A DNA stretch of 64,000 nt from Tildeniella nuda ZEHNDER 1965/U140 (lineage in GTDB: Bacteria > Cyanobacteriota > Cyanobacteriia > Leptolyngbyales > Leptolyngbyaceae). This document shows positions 1 to 7,693 of this stretch, piece by piece. Position 1 is the stretch's first letter; each line of letters begins with the position of its first letter. The DNA is taken from positions 62,001-126,000 of the forward strand of contig JAHHIG010000002.1 in assembly GCA_019358895.1 (NCBI GenBank), written 5' to 3'. Position numbers and translations under genes: made by a program. Below the pieces are notes generated by a model that saw only the letters and a list, made by a program, of their open reading frames with translations, was not told where the DNA came from and did not search any database.

Positions 1-1
1 T

Positions 2-148
2 AGCGGACAGGACAGCAGCACAGCCGTAGAACCACCACAGGGAGCTGAAGCTAACAACGAACCGCCGGAGGAGTGCAACCAGAGAGCAAAACCACAGGGC
101 AAGGCTGCGCTAGCTGGGAGCCATAGCACTACGCAACCAGACCGATGA
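2..148 (+). CDS. Possible 3' end of a gene cut by the window edge
   Basis: The frame is open from the left edge to a TGA at 146-148 and encodes 48 residues of hydrophilic, Pro/Glu/Gln-rich sequence without a recognisable domain. It resembles a disordered C-terminal tail. Its first residues (SGQD) come from GGACAGGAC, the same type of repeat that encodes the tail of the RHH gene at 5289-5510. The length is too short to exclude chance, and no family is recognised. Confidence 0.25.
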   Translation, partial: SGQDSSTAVEPPQGAEANNEPPEECNQRAKPQGKAALAGSHSTTQPDR

Positions 149-834
149 GAAGCTGGACGGCACCATGAGCCAGAGGGAAAGGTAAAAGGACAAAGCAAGG
201 GCATAGGTAGAAAACAAGCTCAACCATACTAATTATGGTATAAAAACGAGGCATGGAAAATCGTAAAAAACCTCTTGACAGCTAGACCGAGCCGGGGCAT
301 TTTCTCTATATGTTCATCTCCGGGTTTGCTCCAGAATCCTGCTTTCTTCTTCCTACGCGATGGCTGAGGATTAAAACTTTCACTAGATGCAGATAACCCT
401 GTGAGGGGCTGCTATCTCTTGAAATAGTGCGAAGCGCTGCTGATGGAGGTAGCGAGACACGAACGAGCAATCTCTTACCGCTTTTTAGACTTCCGATGTT
501 CCTAACAGAAAGTAGCTTTTGTGGTGGAATTTCTTAATTAGAAGGCAAGAAACTTTTTTGAAAGTAGTTTGGCTTCCTGGCTCCCGCACGGCTGACCAAC
601 GGAAAGCGGTGCTCTTCCTAAAGCCCTCGGCGCTTCGCGGAGGTCGGCGAGGTTATAAGCTTCAGCCACTGGTTCGGATCAGGAGGAATGATGTGACTAG
701 GCACGACACATGAGCGAGAAAGCGATCGCACATCTGGCAGAAAGCGTCCTATGAGACAACCTGTGACCGTCCTACAGGACAAAGCGCTTGTGGAGGATTA
801 AGATGCAAGCAGGAGTCACACCTGAGCGGTCAGT
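149..834. other. Intergenic region without a clear gene
   Basis: I see no convincing coding sequence here. The only longer open frame (519-713) has a composition typical of non-coding sequence. Three tiny ORFs of 14-16 codons overlap near 714-825 but match nothing known. The notable content is the pair of GTCCT-type palindromes just upstream of the NACHT gene, listed separately. Confidence 0.5.
746..780. promoter_or_regulatory. Paired GTCCT-type palindromes upstream of the NACHT gene
   Basis: A perfect 12-bp palindrome, GTCCTACAGGAC, lies at 769-780. An imperfect copy, GTCCTATGAGAC, lies at 746-757, so the centres are 23 bp apart, about two helical turns. The same palindrome type occurs at 5810-5821 and 5832-5843. 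The site is 55 bp before the NACHT start codon, so it may be an operator or a plasmid-type centromere site. The binding protein is unknown. Confidence 0.45.
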
Positions 835-3800
835 ATGTTGGAATGGTTAGCCACGATCGGCGCAGCAGAACTGGGAAAAGTGGTGTTTGAGCAAGTCCTC
901 AAGCTAGGACAAGCGGCGGCTGAGGACTACGTGAAAGACTTTTTCAAGGGCTGTCTCAAGGGCGGGATGCTGGCAGCGAAACCGGAGGTGGCGAGGAAGG
1001 CAGCAGCGGCAGCGGTGCAAGCGTTTTTACTGTTGGTGGTGGATGAACTCGAAGACCAGGACATCGCCAAAGCTGAGATCCGCGATCGCTACGACCAGCC
1101 AATGGTGCAGTTTGTGAAAGATGAGACGGTCAAGCCCATCCTGGGAAGTGCTTTTGAGAAAGACTGTCGAGCGATCGACGTGGCAGCCCTAGCCACTCTC
1201 TGGCAGCGATCGACCTTCAAAGGGCAACCGTTTCCGACTTTACCAGAAGGGTTTGACTGGGCGCATATTGGCAATGAGTACTTGAGAAGAGTACGACGAC
1301 TGGTGCGTGAGACTCCAGAACTAAAAGCGCTCCTAGAAACAGAACTACTGGAAGACATTGCCCGCAACACGGCTCAAGTTTCTCCAGGCTTTGATGTTGC
1401 TAAGTATCGGGAAAGCCTGCAAACCAGTTATGGCTATCTGAAGCTTTACACTCTCGACAGTACCGATCGGGTTGATGCGATCAGGTTATGGCAGATGTTC
1501 ATCGAGCAGACGGTACGGGAAGCGTTGCCGCCGATGCGGTATGACTTGCCCCTGGATCTGAAACGTCAATTGCAAGAACAGGGGCAACTGGAGGCAGATC
1601 TTTCGCCTGAGTCGTTGGAGCACTATCGGCGGGAGTATTTCCAGCAACCTTCACGGAAAGCCTTTGAGGCGATCGCCGCTTCTCCACGGGCTGTCATCCT
1701 GGGTGATCCGGGGGCTGGGAAATCTAGCCTATTACAGTATCTCGCCCTGGAGTGGGTAGAGGGCAAAACTGAGATGTTACCGTTACTGATTGAGTTGCGA
1801 GAGTATGCCATCGCCCACGCAAACGGGTTTTTGGAATTCCTGCACAAAGGACGGGGTGCTGATTGGCAGTTTGACCAGCAACAGTTGCATCAGTACCTAT
1901 TGGAGCATCCGACTCTGGTGATGTTTGACGGGCTGGATGAGGTGTTTGATCGCGCTACTCAATCTACGGTCACTGATGACATCATCCGCTTTGCCCAGCA
2001 GTACCCCCAAGCAAAGGTGCTGGTTACCTCCCGGATCGTTGGCTACAGCCCAGAGCGACTCCAACACGCAGAGTTCAAACATTTCACGCTTCAACCTCTA
2101 GACACTGACGAGATTCATGAGTTTATTGATCGCTGGTATACCCTCGCCCTGCTTAACGACCCGGACAAACCTCGCTTAGTCCAGCGGTTAAAGGACGCGA
2201 TCGCCAATTCTAAAGCCATCCAGAATCTGGCAGATAATCCTCTGCTACTGACGATGATGGCAATCTTGAATCGACGGCAGGAATTACCGCGCGATCGGGC
2301 AGATCTCTACGATCAGGCTTCACGGGTACTCCTCTACCACTGGGATGTGGATCACAAGCGGTTGCAATTGCCGATGGACACGATCGGGCGGCGGGAGAAA
2401 CAGGAACTGCTGCGGGCAATCGCCTATGAGATGCAGGCAGGCGAGGATGGGCTGAAGGGAAATCTAATTAGCGCTGATCGCCTGACCTGCATCCTCACCG
2501 ACTATTTGCGCGACCAAGGCTTTAACGAACCCCGCGAAAAAGCCAACAAACTCATCGATCAGCTACGCCATCGCAACTTTATTCTATGCGATCGGGGAGC
2601 TGACACCTACGGCTTTGTCCATCGCACCTTTTTAGAATATTTCTGTGCGGTTGAAATTGTAAATCGCTTTGAGAAACAGCGCATCATCACCTTTGAACAA
2701 TTGCGCGATGAGGTCTTCGGTCAACATTGGCAAGACGAAGCCTGGCGTGAAGTATTACAACTTATCTGTGGCATGATTGATGCCACATTTGCAGGGGATT
2801 TGATCAAGTTTTTGGTGACGATAAAAATAGATGAAGCAAAATTTTTAGATGAAGATTTTAAGGTTAACAGAGGAGGAATTTGGAACTTACTGCTGGCAAC
2901 CAGATGCTTTGGAGAGGTGAGATCTCAAAGTTCGCTTTCATCGGTTTCCATGCAACTTTTATACGCTCTCAAACACTTAATTCAAGAAAAACCCAATTTT
3001 CAGTTGAGTAGGATTGGACTCAAAGCTGTTTTCAGCGCAATTGCTGAACATTACAGTTATGAGCCACAAGTTTTACCCTGGCTTCAAGATTGTTTTCTAA
3101 ATTACAACAACCAGTTTGAAGTAAAACTAGAAGCAGCAAGCGCAATTGCTAAATACTATTCAGAGGACCCAAAAACTTTAACCTGGCTCCAAGATTGTAT
3201 GCAACGAGGTAAAGATCAGTTCATACAAGCCTCAGCATTATCAGCAATCATGGAGCATTACCAAAATTCTCAAGTTATTTCCATGTTACGCGATTTTGTG
3301 AAGCAAAATAATCAAGCTGTCTCCAGTAACTATGAAGATAGTGCAGCTTGGCTATCCAGTTACTTACAACAATCTCCCACTGCTTTTGTGCGATCAATAG
3401 CAGTGGAAGGAATTGCCAACTTTTATCGAGATGATCCACAAACTTTGCTTTGGCTTCAAGACCTTGTGCAACAGGCTGACCATCCTGATGTTCGGGGAGA
3501 AGCAGTGAGGGCAATCGCTAGACATTACCGAAGTGACTCTCAGGTAATCCTCTGGCTTCGTAATCTCGTAGAAAATGACAGTCCGTTTCTACGAGTGGCA
3601 GCAGTAGGGGCAATCGTAGAAAATTACGGAAATGATCCACAAACCATGCCTTGGCTTCAAGACCTAATTCGACGGAACAACCACGCAGATGTGCAATGGG
3701 TAGCAGTAGCAATTGGGAAAAATTTTAGCCAACTTCCTGGAGTATTTGAGTTGCTCTGTTATGTTGCTCAGAATGAGCTATCCCAACAGAAAGCGCTTCT

Positions 3801-3966
3801 GTCGCCTTCCCCTCGTCAAGAAGCACTAGAAGCACTTCTCACCCAATATTCCACCCATCCCAAAACCCTCGAACTACTGAGAGATCGCGCTATCAACGAC
3901 CCTGATGAGCAACTGCGAGAATGGGCACAGCAACAGCTTGAGCAATGGGAAAAGCAAAAGAAGTAG
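835..3966 (+). CDS. NACHT-domain STAND NTPase with C-terminal HEAT-like repeats
   Basis: This 1043-residue protein is a signal-transduction ATPase of the STAND class. The Walker A motif GDPGAGKS is at residues 290-297. The Walker B region VMFDGLDEV at about 362-370 has the NACHT-type pattern of acidic residues. The N-terminal 280 residues form an all-alpha region that could be an effector or oligomerisation part. From about residue 730 to 960 there are at least six units of about 32 residues with the signature DPQT..WLQDL, which look like HEAT-type sensor repeats. Bacterial NACHT proteins of this build are often anti-phage sensors, but cyanobacteria also use them as regulators of unknown role. 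An in-frame stop just before ATG 835 supports the start. It stands alone, preceded by palindromes at 746-780. Confidence 0.85.
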   Translation: MLEWLATIGAAELGKVVFEQVLKLGQAAAEDYVKDFFKGCLKGGMLAAKPEVARKAAAAAVQAFLLLVVDELEDQDIAKAEIRDRYDQPMVQFVKDETVKPILGSAFEKDCRAIDVAALATLWQRSTFKGQPFPTLPEGFDWAHIGNEYLRRVRRLVRETPELKALLETELLEDIARNTAQVSPGFDVAKYRESLQTSYGYLKLYTLDSTDRVDAIRLWQMFIEQTVREALPPMRYDLPLDLKRQLQEQGQLEADLSPESLEHYRREYFQQPSRKAFEAIAASPRAVILGDPGAGKSSLLQYLALEWVEGKTEMLPLLIELREYAIAHANGFLEFLHKGRGADWQFDQQQLHQYLLEHPTLVMFDGLDEVFDRATQSTVTDDIIRFAQQYPQAKVLVTSRIVGYSPERLQHAEFKHFTLQPLDTDEIHEFIDRWYTLALLNDPDKPRLVQRLKDAIANSKAIQNLADNPLLLTMMAILNRRQELPRDRADLYDQASRVLLYHWDVDHKRLQLPMDTIGRREKQELLRAIAYEMQAGEDGLKGNLISADRLTCILTDYLRDQGFNEPREKANKLIDQLRHRNFILCDRGADTYGFVHRTFLEYFCAVEIVNRFEKQRIITFEQLRDEVFGQHWQDEAWREVLQLICGMIDATFAGDLIKFLVTIKIDEAKFLDEDFKVNRGGIWNLLLATRCFGEVRSQSSLSSVSMQLLYALKHLIQEKPNFQLSRIGLKAVFSAIAEHYSYEPQVLPWLQDCFLNYNNQFEVKLEAASAIAKYYSEDPKTLTWLQDCMQRGKDQFIQASALSAIMEHYQNSQVISMLRDFVKQNNQAVSSNYEDSAAWLSSYLQQSPTAFVRSIAVEGIANFYRDDPQTLLWLQDLVQQADHPDVRGEAVRAIARHYRSDSQVILWLRNLVENDSPFLRVAAVGAIVENYGNDPQTMPWLQDLIRRNNHADVQWVAVAIGKNFSQLPGVFELLCYVAQNELSQQKALLSPSPRQEALEALLTQYSTHPKTLELLRDRAINDPDEQLREWAQQQLEQWEKQKK

Positions 3967-4333
3967 ATTCTTTTGGCTAATGCTTTGGCTAGAGCACATA
4001 CCTGTATTAGGCTTGAATCTAATGGCGTTAGTCGGCTGAAGTGATGTTTGATCGCCAATATTGCTAGTTAGGCACTCTAAGTCAGTCTCATGTAGATGCA
4101 CCTAATGTTACTGCCCGGTCTTTGGACTGGATTTTTGCTATGGAAGACTTTACTGCTATTGATGCTGCCCTTGACACTGGGTATTACCAGGGACACTTTG
4201 AAGCGTTGCCGCTGGTTGTACTGGCGATCGCACTCCTTTCCCTACTGAGTGCCTGCAACTGACCTACAGGACATAGGACAGGAAAAAGGCGATCGCCCTC
4301 ATAGCGATCACCTCATAGTAGAGTTTGCTTTAT
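3967..4333. other. Intergenic stretch with two overlapping tiny ORFs and half-sites
   Basis: Two short plus-strand ORFs overlap here: 4105-4248 (47 codons, hydrophobic N-terminus) and 4140-4262 (40 codons, hydrophobic C-terminal segment). Neither has a good ribosome binding site, and they cannot both be conserved, so I do not call either as a gene. At 4261-4282 there is a degenerate CCTACAGGAC site followed by two further GGAC half-sites, related to the palindromes at 769 and 5810. Confidence 0.4.
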
Positions 4334-4669
4334 CTAGGCTGTCAGGCGGCATTCTTCAAGGTTTGCAGCAATCTGCACTTTCAGGCAAGCATCCGGTTCA
4401 CAGGCTTGCCAAAGCTCATGCAATTGCTCGTCCCAGGGGTCTACCACCAGACGCGGATCAGCATCGTAGCGGTAGGACTGTTGCAAGATGACAGCCCATG
4501 TCTCAGGGGAGCCTACGCCATCAACATAGGTTTTGAATTGTGGTGCCTCAAACCCTAGCTGTTGTGAGAATGAGAGGACTTCCCAGGCGCGATCGCCCAG
4601 AGCAGTCAGATTCAGTGCCACTCTGAACTCTCCCGCCTCAGTCTTCAGTGGATGAAAGTCATGCTTCAT
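4334..4669 (-). CDS. Conserved-looking hypothetical protein
   Basis: The product has 111 residues starting MKHDFHPLKT, is mildly acidic and shows no signal peptide, membrane segment or recognised motif. The start at 4669 is preferred over an upstream in-frame ATG because AAGGAG lies about eight bases before it. Its ATG overlaps the stop codon of the upstream frame (4666-5019) as ATGA, which indicates translational coupling in one transcript. Function is unknown. It belongs to a three-gene minus-strand cluster that diverges from the RHH gene at 5289. Confidence 0.6.
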   Translation of the reverse strand: MKHDFHPLKTEAGEFRVALNLTALGDRAWEVLSFSQQLGFEAPQFKTYVDGVGSPETWAVILQQSYRYDADPRLVVDPWDEQLHELWQACEPDACLKVQIAANLEECRLTA

Positions 4670-5019
4670 AACTCGCTCCTTGTCTCTACTCGAAGGGTAC
4701 ACGAATATCTCGCCGCTCTGCCACTGCTGCCTAAAGTCATTTTCTTACAACCGAGGCAGGTAACGATCGTACCGCCAACACTTCTAATCGCCGCAATCCT
4801 TTCGCATTGGGCTTGTGCCTCTTCCGGGGAATGAGCATAGATATCTCTCGGCTCGTCCCTGACGTTTTCTGGGTCTTGCAGCATTTTGTCGGCACTTCGC
4901 GCTAATGGTTGTGCAGGTGCATTGTATTCACTACCAACAGGGATACGGAATTCTCCCGGTTCAGGTGCATATCAGGGCTAAAGATTTGCTGTCACATAGC
5001 CCTGGTCTTGCTTGGACAT
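4666..5019 (-). pseudogene. Interrupted hypothetical gene with two in-frame stops
   Basis: From ATG at 5019 the frame codes for 13 residues (MSKQDQGYVTANL) and then meets TAG (4978-4980) and, one codon later, TGA (4972-4974). The same frame then stays open for 102 codons with protein-like sequence (EPGEFRIPVGSEYNAPAQ) and ends in TGA overlapping the next gene. It includes a CLGC Cys pair. A shortened product could still start at ATG 4884. The simplest reading is a gene broken by compensating small indels or point mutations; a sequencing error is the alternative. Family not recognised. Confidence 0.5.
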
Positions 5020-5021
5020 TT

Positions 5022-5183
5022 TTAAGCCGCCGATTCTACCTCCTCAAACACAACTTCTAACTTGAACTCAGCACTAATGAGCCGTTCATACCGTTGTTTG
5101 CTGGCTTCTGCCTCGCCTCGTTGCTCACTTTTGAACAGCGTTCGGCGGACGTTATTGGGAGCATGGAACACGACTGACCACAT
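5022..5183 (-). CDS. Small hypothetical protein (53 aa)
   Basis: A 53-residue, highly charged, mostly helical product starts MWSVVFHAPNN and ends with an acidic tail (FEEVESAA). GAGG sits a few bases before the ATG. Its TAA is two bases before the ATG of the following interrupted frame, so the two are probably co-transcribed. It is the first gene after the dyad at 5215-5245 and so probably shares regulation with the divergent RHH gene. No family is recognised. Confidence 0.5.
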   Translation of the reverse strand: MWSVVFHAPNNVRRTLFKSEQRGEAEASKQRYERLISAEFKLEVVFEEVESAA

Positions 5184-5214
5184 AGAACCTCACTGGTAGC
5201 AGGACTTTTCAAAT

Positions 5215-5273
5215 AGTAACGCACTAATGTCTACGGTGCGTTACTTTAGATAAGGATAGAGCAAAATAACGCA
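5215..5273. promoter_or_regulatory. Operator-like dyad between divergent operons
   Basis: A perfect 10-bp inverted repeat, AGTAACGCAC (5215-5224) and GTGCGTTACT (5236-5245), has an 11-bp spacer. A third half-site TAACGCA follows at 5267-5273, directly before the ribosome binding site of the RHH gene. Placement between two divergent starts fits autoregulation by that RHH protein. Related GTAACnC sites precede two other RHH genes (13186 and 16865). Confidence 0.6.
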
Positions 5274-5288
5274 GAAGGAGTACGATCG

Positions 5289-5510
5289 ATGGCGATGTCA
5301 ACAAATGGTTCTGTGGCGACGAATAAGCCCAAGCTCAACGCTTATGTTGGTGAGGAGATTAATCAAGCCATTGAGAAGGAAATGGCTGCTGAACGGCGTT
5401 CTAAATCTCAGATGGTGGAACTTTTACTTGAAGAAGCGCTGAAGGCAAGAGGTTATACGTTTACAGGACAGGACACTACAGGACAACAGGACAGGACACA
5501 GGATCACTAG
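5289..5510 (+). CDS. Ribbon-helix-helix DNA-binding protein with repeat-encoded tail
   Basis: This 73-residue protein has a short basic N-terminus, a beta strand (KLNAYVGEEI) and two helices around AERRSKSQMVELLLEEAL, the layout of CopG/Arc/ParG-type RHH repressors. AGAAGGAG at 5273-5280 sets the start at 5289. The last 15 residues (GQDTTGQQDRTQD) are encoded by five AGGAC repeats, so the tail looks like DNA-level repeat spread into the gene. It probably binds the dyad at 5215-5245 and represses both divergent units. A plasmid partition or copy-control role is possible, but no ParA gene is present in the window. Confidence 0.7.
   Translation: MAMSTNGSVATNKPKLNAYVGEEINQAIEKEMAAERRSKSQMVELLLEEALKARGYTFTGQDTTGQQDRTQDH
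5465..5504. repeat. Clustered AGGAC repeats in the 3' end of the RHH gene
   Basis: Five exact AGGAC units (starting 5465, 5470, 5480, 5488 and 5493) and one AGGAT lie within 40 bp. Units spaced by 5, 8 or 10 bp resemble iteron or centromere half-sites. The repeats occupy the last codons of the RHH gene. Confidence 0.6.
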
Positions 5511-5580
5511 CGAAACCTGCCTGTTTTGGGAGATTTTGAGCTAGCTTGTCTTAAATTAGGAAAAGACATGAGACAGTACG

Positions 5581-6147
5581 ATGCCTACTGAACTCGACTT
5601 AATTCCCGTCAGCAGCCTGAGTGATCGCTATGAGGTTGCCCGCTCTAATGTCTATAACCGTCTATCAGGTTTGGGTATAGAACCGGAGAAGCAGGGAGGC
5701 AAAGCCTATCTCAATGCTGACCAGCTACGGTTGATGGATGCGCTCGACCGACATCTCAAGGCGGGCGGCACCATTGCCGATTTTCAACATGACGGGCAAC
5801 TGTCCTACCGTCCTACAGGACACGCTGAATCGTCCTATAGGACACAGGGCAGTGTAGCCACCCTGCCGTTGAGCCGTAAGGGGGATCAGTCCCTTGCTCT
5901 GGCGCTGGTTGTAGAAGCGATCGCTGAAAAGCTAACCGACCTTAAGCCGACTGACCCACTGGCTAACCTACGTACTCTTGATGAAGCGGCACAACGCGGC
6001 TGGTTACTCTCCTCCAGCCAACTTGCGCCACTGCTGGGGTTGAAAACGCTTACAGGGCAGATGGTTCATCGCTACGGCTTCACCTGCACGCGCCAGGGCA
6101 GAAATGGGATTGAGTCTGCCTGGAAAATCGCCAAAGCGACAACTTAG
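5581..6147 (+). CDS. Helix-turn-helix protein of unknown role, carrying palindromic repeats
   Basis: This 188-residue protein starts with a probable winged or MerR-like helix-turn-helix (SSLSDRYEVARSNVYNRLSG, residues about 11-30, then a wing KQGGKAYLNADQL). It continues with a variable linker (about residues 73-100) and a C-terminal helical region that has a second HTH-like segment (LAPLLGLKTLTGQMVHRYGF). The linker is encoded by GTCCTACAGGAC and GTCCTATAGGAC (5810-5843), so the gene contains the same palindromes found upstream of the NACHT gene. It follows the RHH gene by 70 bp in the same direction. A role in plasmid maintenance or local regulation is inferred from context only. Confidence 0.6.
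   Translation: MPTELDLIPVSSLSDRYEVARSNVYNRLSGLGIEPEKQGGKAYLNADQLRLMDALDRHLKAGGTIADFQHDGQLSYRPTGHAESSYRTQGSVATLPLSRKGDQSLALALVVEAIAEKLTDLKPTDPLANLRTLDEAAQRGWLLSSSQLAPLLGLKTLTGQMVHRYGFTCTRQGRNGIESAWKIAKATT
5802..5843. repeat. GTCCTAYAGGAC palindrome pair inside the HTH gene
   Basis: GTCCTAC half-site at 5802-5808, then perfect palindromes at 5810-5821 (GTCCTACAGGAC) and 5832-5843 (GTCCTATAGGAC), centres 22 bp apart. The spacing is close to that of the pair at 746-780, which suggests a cooperative binding site rather than chance. Confidence 0.55.
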
Positions 6148-6153
6148 GAGCGT

Positions 6154-6534
6154 CTACGCCACGCCCGCTTCCTCAGTGCGGTTGGGAAAGGAGACTTCCA
6201 GCACAACGCAGCCAATGTCCGTTTTGAAGGGTCCGTGTAACTCACCCGGTGGTCTACTGGCATAATGACCGCTCTCTAGCCACAGATCAAAGGCTTCGTC
6301 ATACAGCCGACCGCTCACTACAAAAATCTCTTCTGGGTAAGGATGGCATTTGCCGCCATAAGGAGTCGTATCGGCACCAGGATAAAACCGCGTCAAACGG
6401 GTATATTCACCAGTCGTTTCATCCCGGCTCAACGTCAGTTCCTCTGCCACGTTTTCCAGCCCCTTGAGCGGTTGCCATTGTCCCTTGTGAGCTGCACTTA
6501 ACGGATTCCAGTAGGTGATAGTGGTCTTTGGCAT
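6154..6534 (-). CDS. Cupin-fold protein, copy 1 (ChrR-like)
   Basis: This 126-residue protein has one cupin domain. The region CHPYPEEIFVVSGRLYDEA supplies the H-x3-E metal-binding part, and the second cupin motif is at PPGELHGPF. It resembles ChrR-like and DUF4437 small cupins, some of which bind zinc; the substrate is unknown. The second residue block is nearly identical to the cupin at 27745-28119 (SGRLYD, ESGHYASRPPGELHGPFKTD), so they are recent paralogues, one inside and one just outside the suspected element. In the first motif copy 1 has KCHPYPEE where copy 2 has KWHSYPEE. Confidence 0.8.
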   Translation of the reverse strand: MPKTTITYWNPLSAAHKGQWQPLKGLENVAEELTLSRDETTGEYTRLTRFYPGADTTPYGGKCHPYPEEIFVVSGRLYDEAFDLWLESGHYASRPPGELHGPFKTDIGCVVLEVSFPNRTEEAGVA

Positions 6535-6619
6535 TTTCTGTCCCCCGCTTCCTCTTCCCTCCTATCCAGCCGCACTGATGCCAGCGTTCAATACGCTAAC
6601 CTGCTAACCTGCAATCGCG

Positions 6620-7189
6620 TTACCAGACGATGCGATCGTACCGGGTGGGATTCGCAGCTGTATACCTGACCGTGTGCTGAATGTTCTTGTGTCCCAAATA
6701 CGCCTGAATGTCTCTGGTGGGTAGCCCCTGTTCTGCCAGATAATACCCGCAGGCATGGCGCAGCATGTGCGGATGCACCGAGAGCGGTAGTGCTGCCACC
6801 TCACCGGAGCGCTCCACAATCTTGGCAATCGCCCCGGTACTCAGATGGTCTCCCCGCTCATTGGCAAACACATAGCTACTCTTGCCCTGGCTTTGCAGCT
6901 CCCAGAGCGCCTGGATCTCATCCTCTTGCAGCCGATGGATACCACTTTCACTCTTCTTCAGCCGCGTGATGTTGATCGTCCGGGCATCAAACATCACCGC
7001 ATCCCAGCGCAAGAGACATGCTTCTCCCGCTCGTAGCCCATGCCGGAACAACATTAAGAGCAGAGTGCGATCGCGCAATCTGTAGCGTCCTCGTTCTCCA
7101 GCGGCTTCGATTAACCGTTTCACTTCTGCTGGGGTCAAATACTCTCGACTGCGGTAAGCCAGATTTTTCTTTCGTCCAAGCGTAGACAT
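6620..7189 (-). CDS. Tyrosine recombinase, short FimB/invertase-like type
   Basis: The product is a catalytic-domain-only tyrosine recombinase of 189 residues. The signature residues are visible: R in the segment RHGLRAGEACLLRW, a beta-hairpin K in RLKKSESG, the HxxR box HPHMLRH, and the final box GHKNIQHTVRY with H and the nucleophile Tyr. The length matches FimB/FimE-type and small plasmid resolvases, not phage integrases with an arm-binding domain. ATG 7189 is preferred because an upstream in-frame ATG at 7225 lies inside the lox-like inverted repeat at 7204-7237. It may resolve plasmid dimers, invert a segment, or have helped integrate the element. Confidence 0.85.
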   Translation of the reverse strand: MSTLGRKKNLAYRSREYLTPAEVKRLIEAAGERGRYRLRDRTLLLMLFRHGLRAGEACLLRWDAVMFDARTINITRLKKSESGIHRLQEDEIQALWELQSQGKSSYVFANERGDHLSTGAIAKIVERSGEVAALPLSVHPHMLRHACGYYLAEQGLPTRDIQAYLGHKNIQHTVRYTAANPTRYDRIVW

Positions 7190-7203
7190 GGAATGACTTG
7201 CAC

Positions 7204-7237
7204 AACTGTCCGTAAAATAGCTCATTTACGGACAGTT
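7204..7237. other. lox-like recombination site (13-bp arms, 8-bp spacer)
   Basis: AACTGTCCGTAAA at 7204-7216 and its exact reverse complement TTTACGGACAGTT at 7225-7237 flank an 8-bp asymmetric spacer, ATAGCTCA (7217-7224). The arm-spacer-arm sizes equal those of loxP, although the sequence is different. It lies 14 bp upstream of the recombinase start, the usual place for the enzyme's own core site. It could instead be an operator for that gene. Confidence 0.65.
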
Positions 7238-7454
7238 TTGGAGGCTGAAACCCGCATTCTTGCGTGGCACCCGAAATTTAGGCATTTTTTGAGCTGCTTA
7301 TTGCGACAGTACCCCTATCTATTGAGAATTAGACAAAGTGCTGTAGCGGTGACTCCATGAGGGTCAACTGGGTTAACAGAGTTTGCCACTGAGCACGATC
7401 GCAACCGCCTGGGCACTCTACCAGTGAAGCGCTAACCAGGTTTGCAGGGAAATC

Positions 7455-7676
7455 ATGAGCAAGGGTCAAAAGCCGATGGTGGGGGCGAGGGTGCCTCATA
7501 GCTGGAAGGATCAAATTCAGTCGATCTGTAATGAGACGGGGAAGAGTGAAAGTGAAGTCGTGCAGGAGGCGATCGCCCAATATTTGGGACAGGTCGATGT
7601 GAATTCGGTTACCTCGCTGAATAAGCGCGTGGCGGCGTTGGAACGTCAGTATCAGAAGCTGGTGAAGCTGGTTTGA
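7455..7676 (+). CDS. Ribbon-helix-helix DNA-binding protein
   Basis: This 73-residue protein begins MSKGQKPMVGARVPHSW, with the RHH strand KPMVGARVP followed by helices around DQIQSICNETGKSESEVVQEAI. It ends in a leucine-heptad coiled coil (RVAALERQYQKLVKL). Such small RHH proteins with a C-terminal coiled coil are common in cyanobacteria, usually alone, and are annotated only as DNA-binding. CAGGGA upstream supports the ATG. No operator-like dyad is obvious. An antisense frame over the same DNA is rejected. Confidence 0.75.
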   Translation: MSKGQKPMVGARVPHSWKDQIQSICNETGKSESEVVQEAIAQYLGQVDVNSVTSLNKRVAALERQYQKLVKLV

Positions 7677-7693
7677 GGTGGAAAGGAGGGCGA

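Noticed and set aside
519-713. A 64-codon plus-strand frame
   Set aside because: Low-complexity, repeat-like sequence with no ribosome site and no family pattern.
4105-4262. Two overlapping tiny ORFs of 47 and 40 codons with hydrophobic stretches
   Set aside because: No ribosome binding site; the two frames exclude each other and neither matches a known family.
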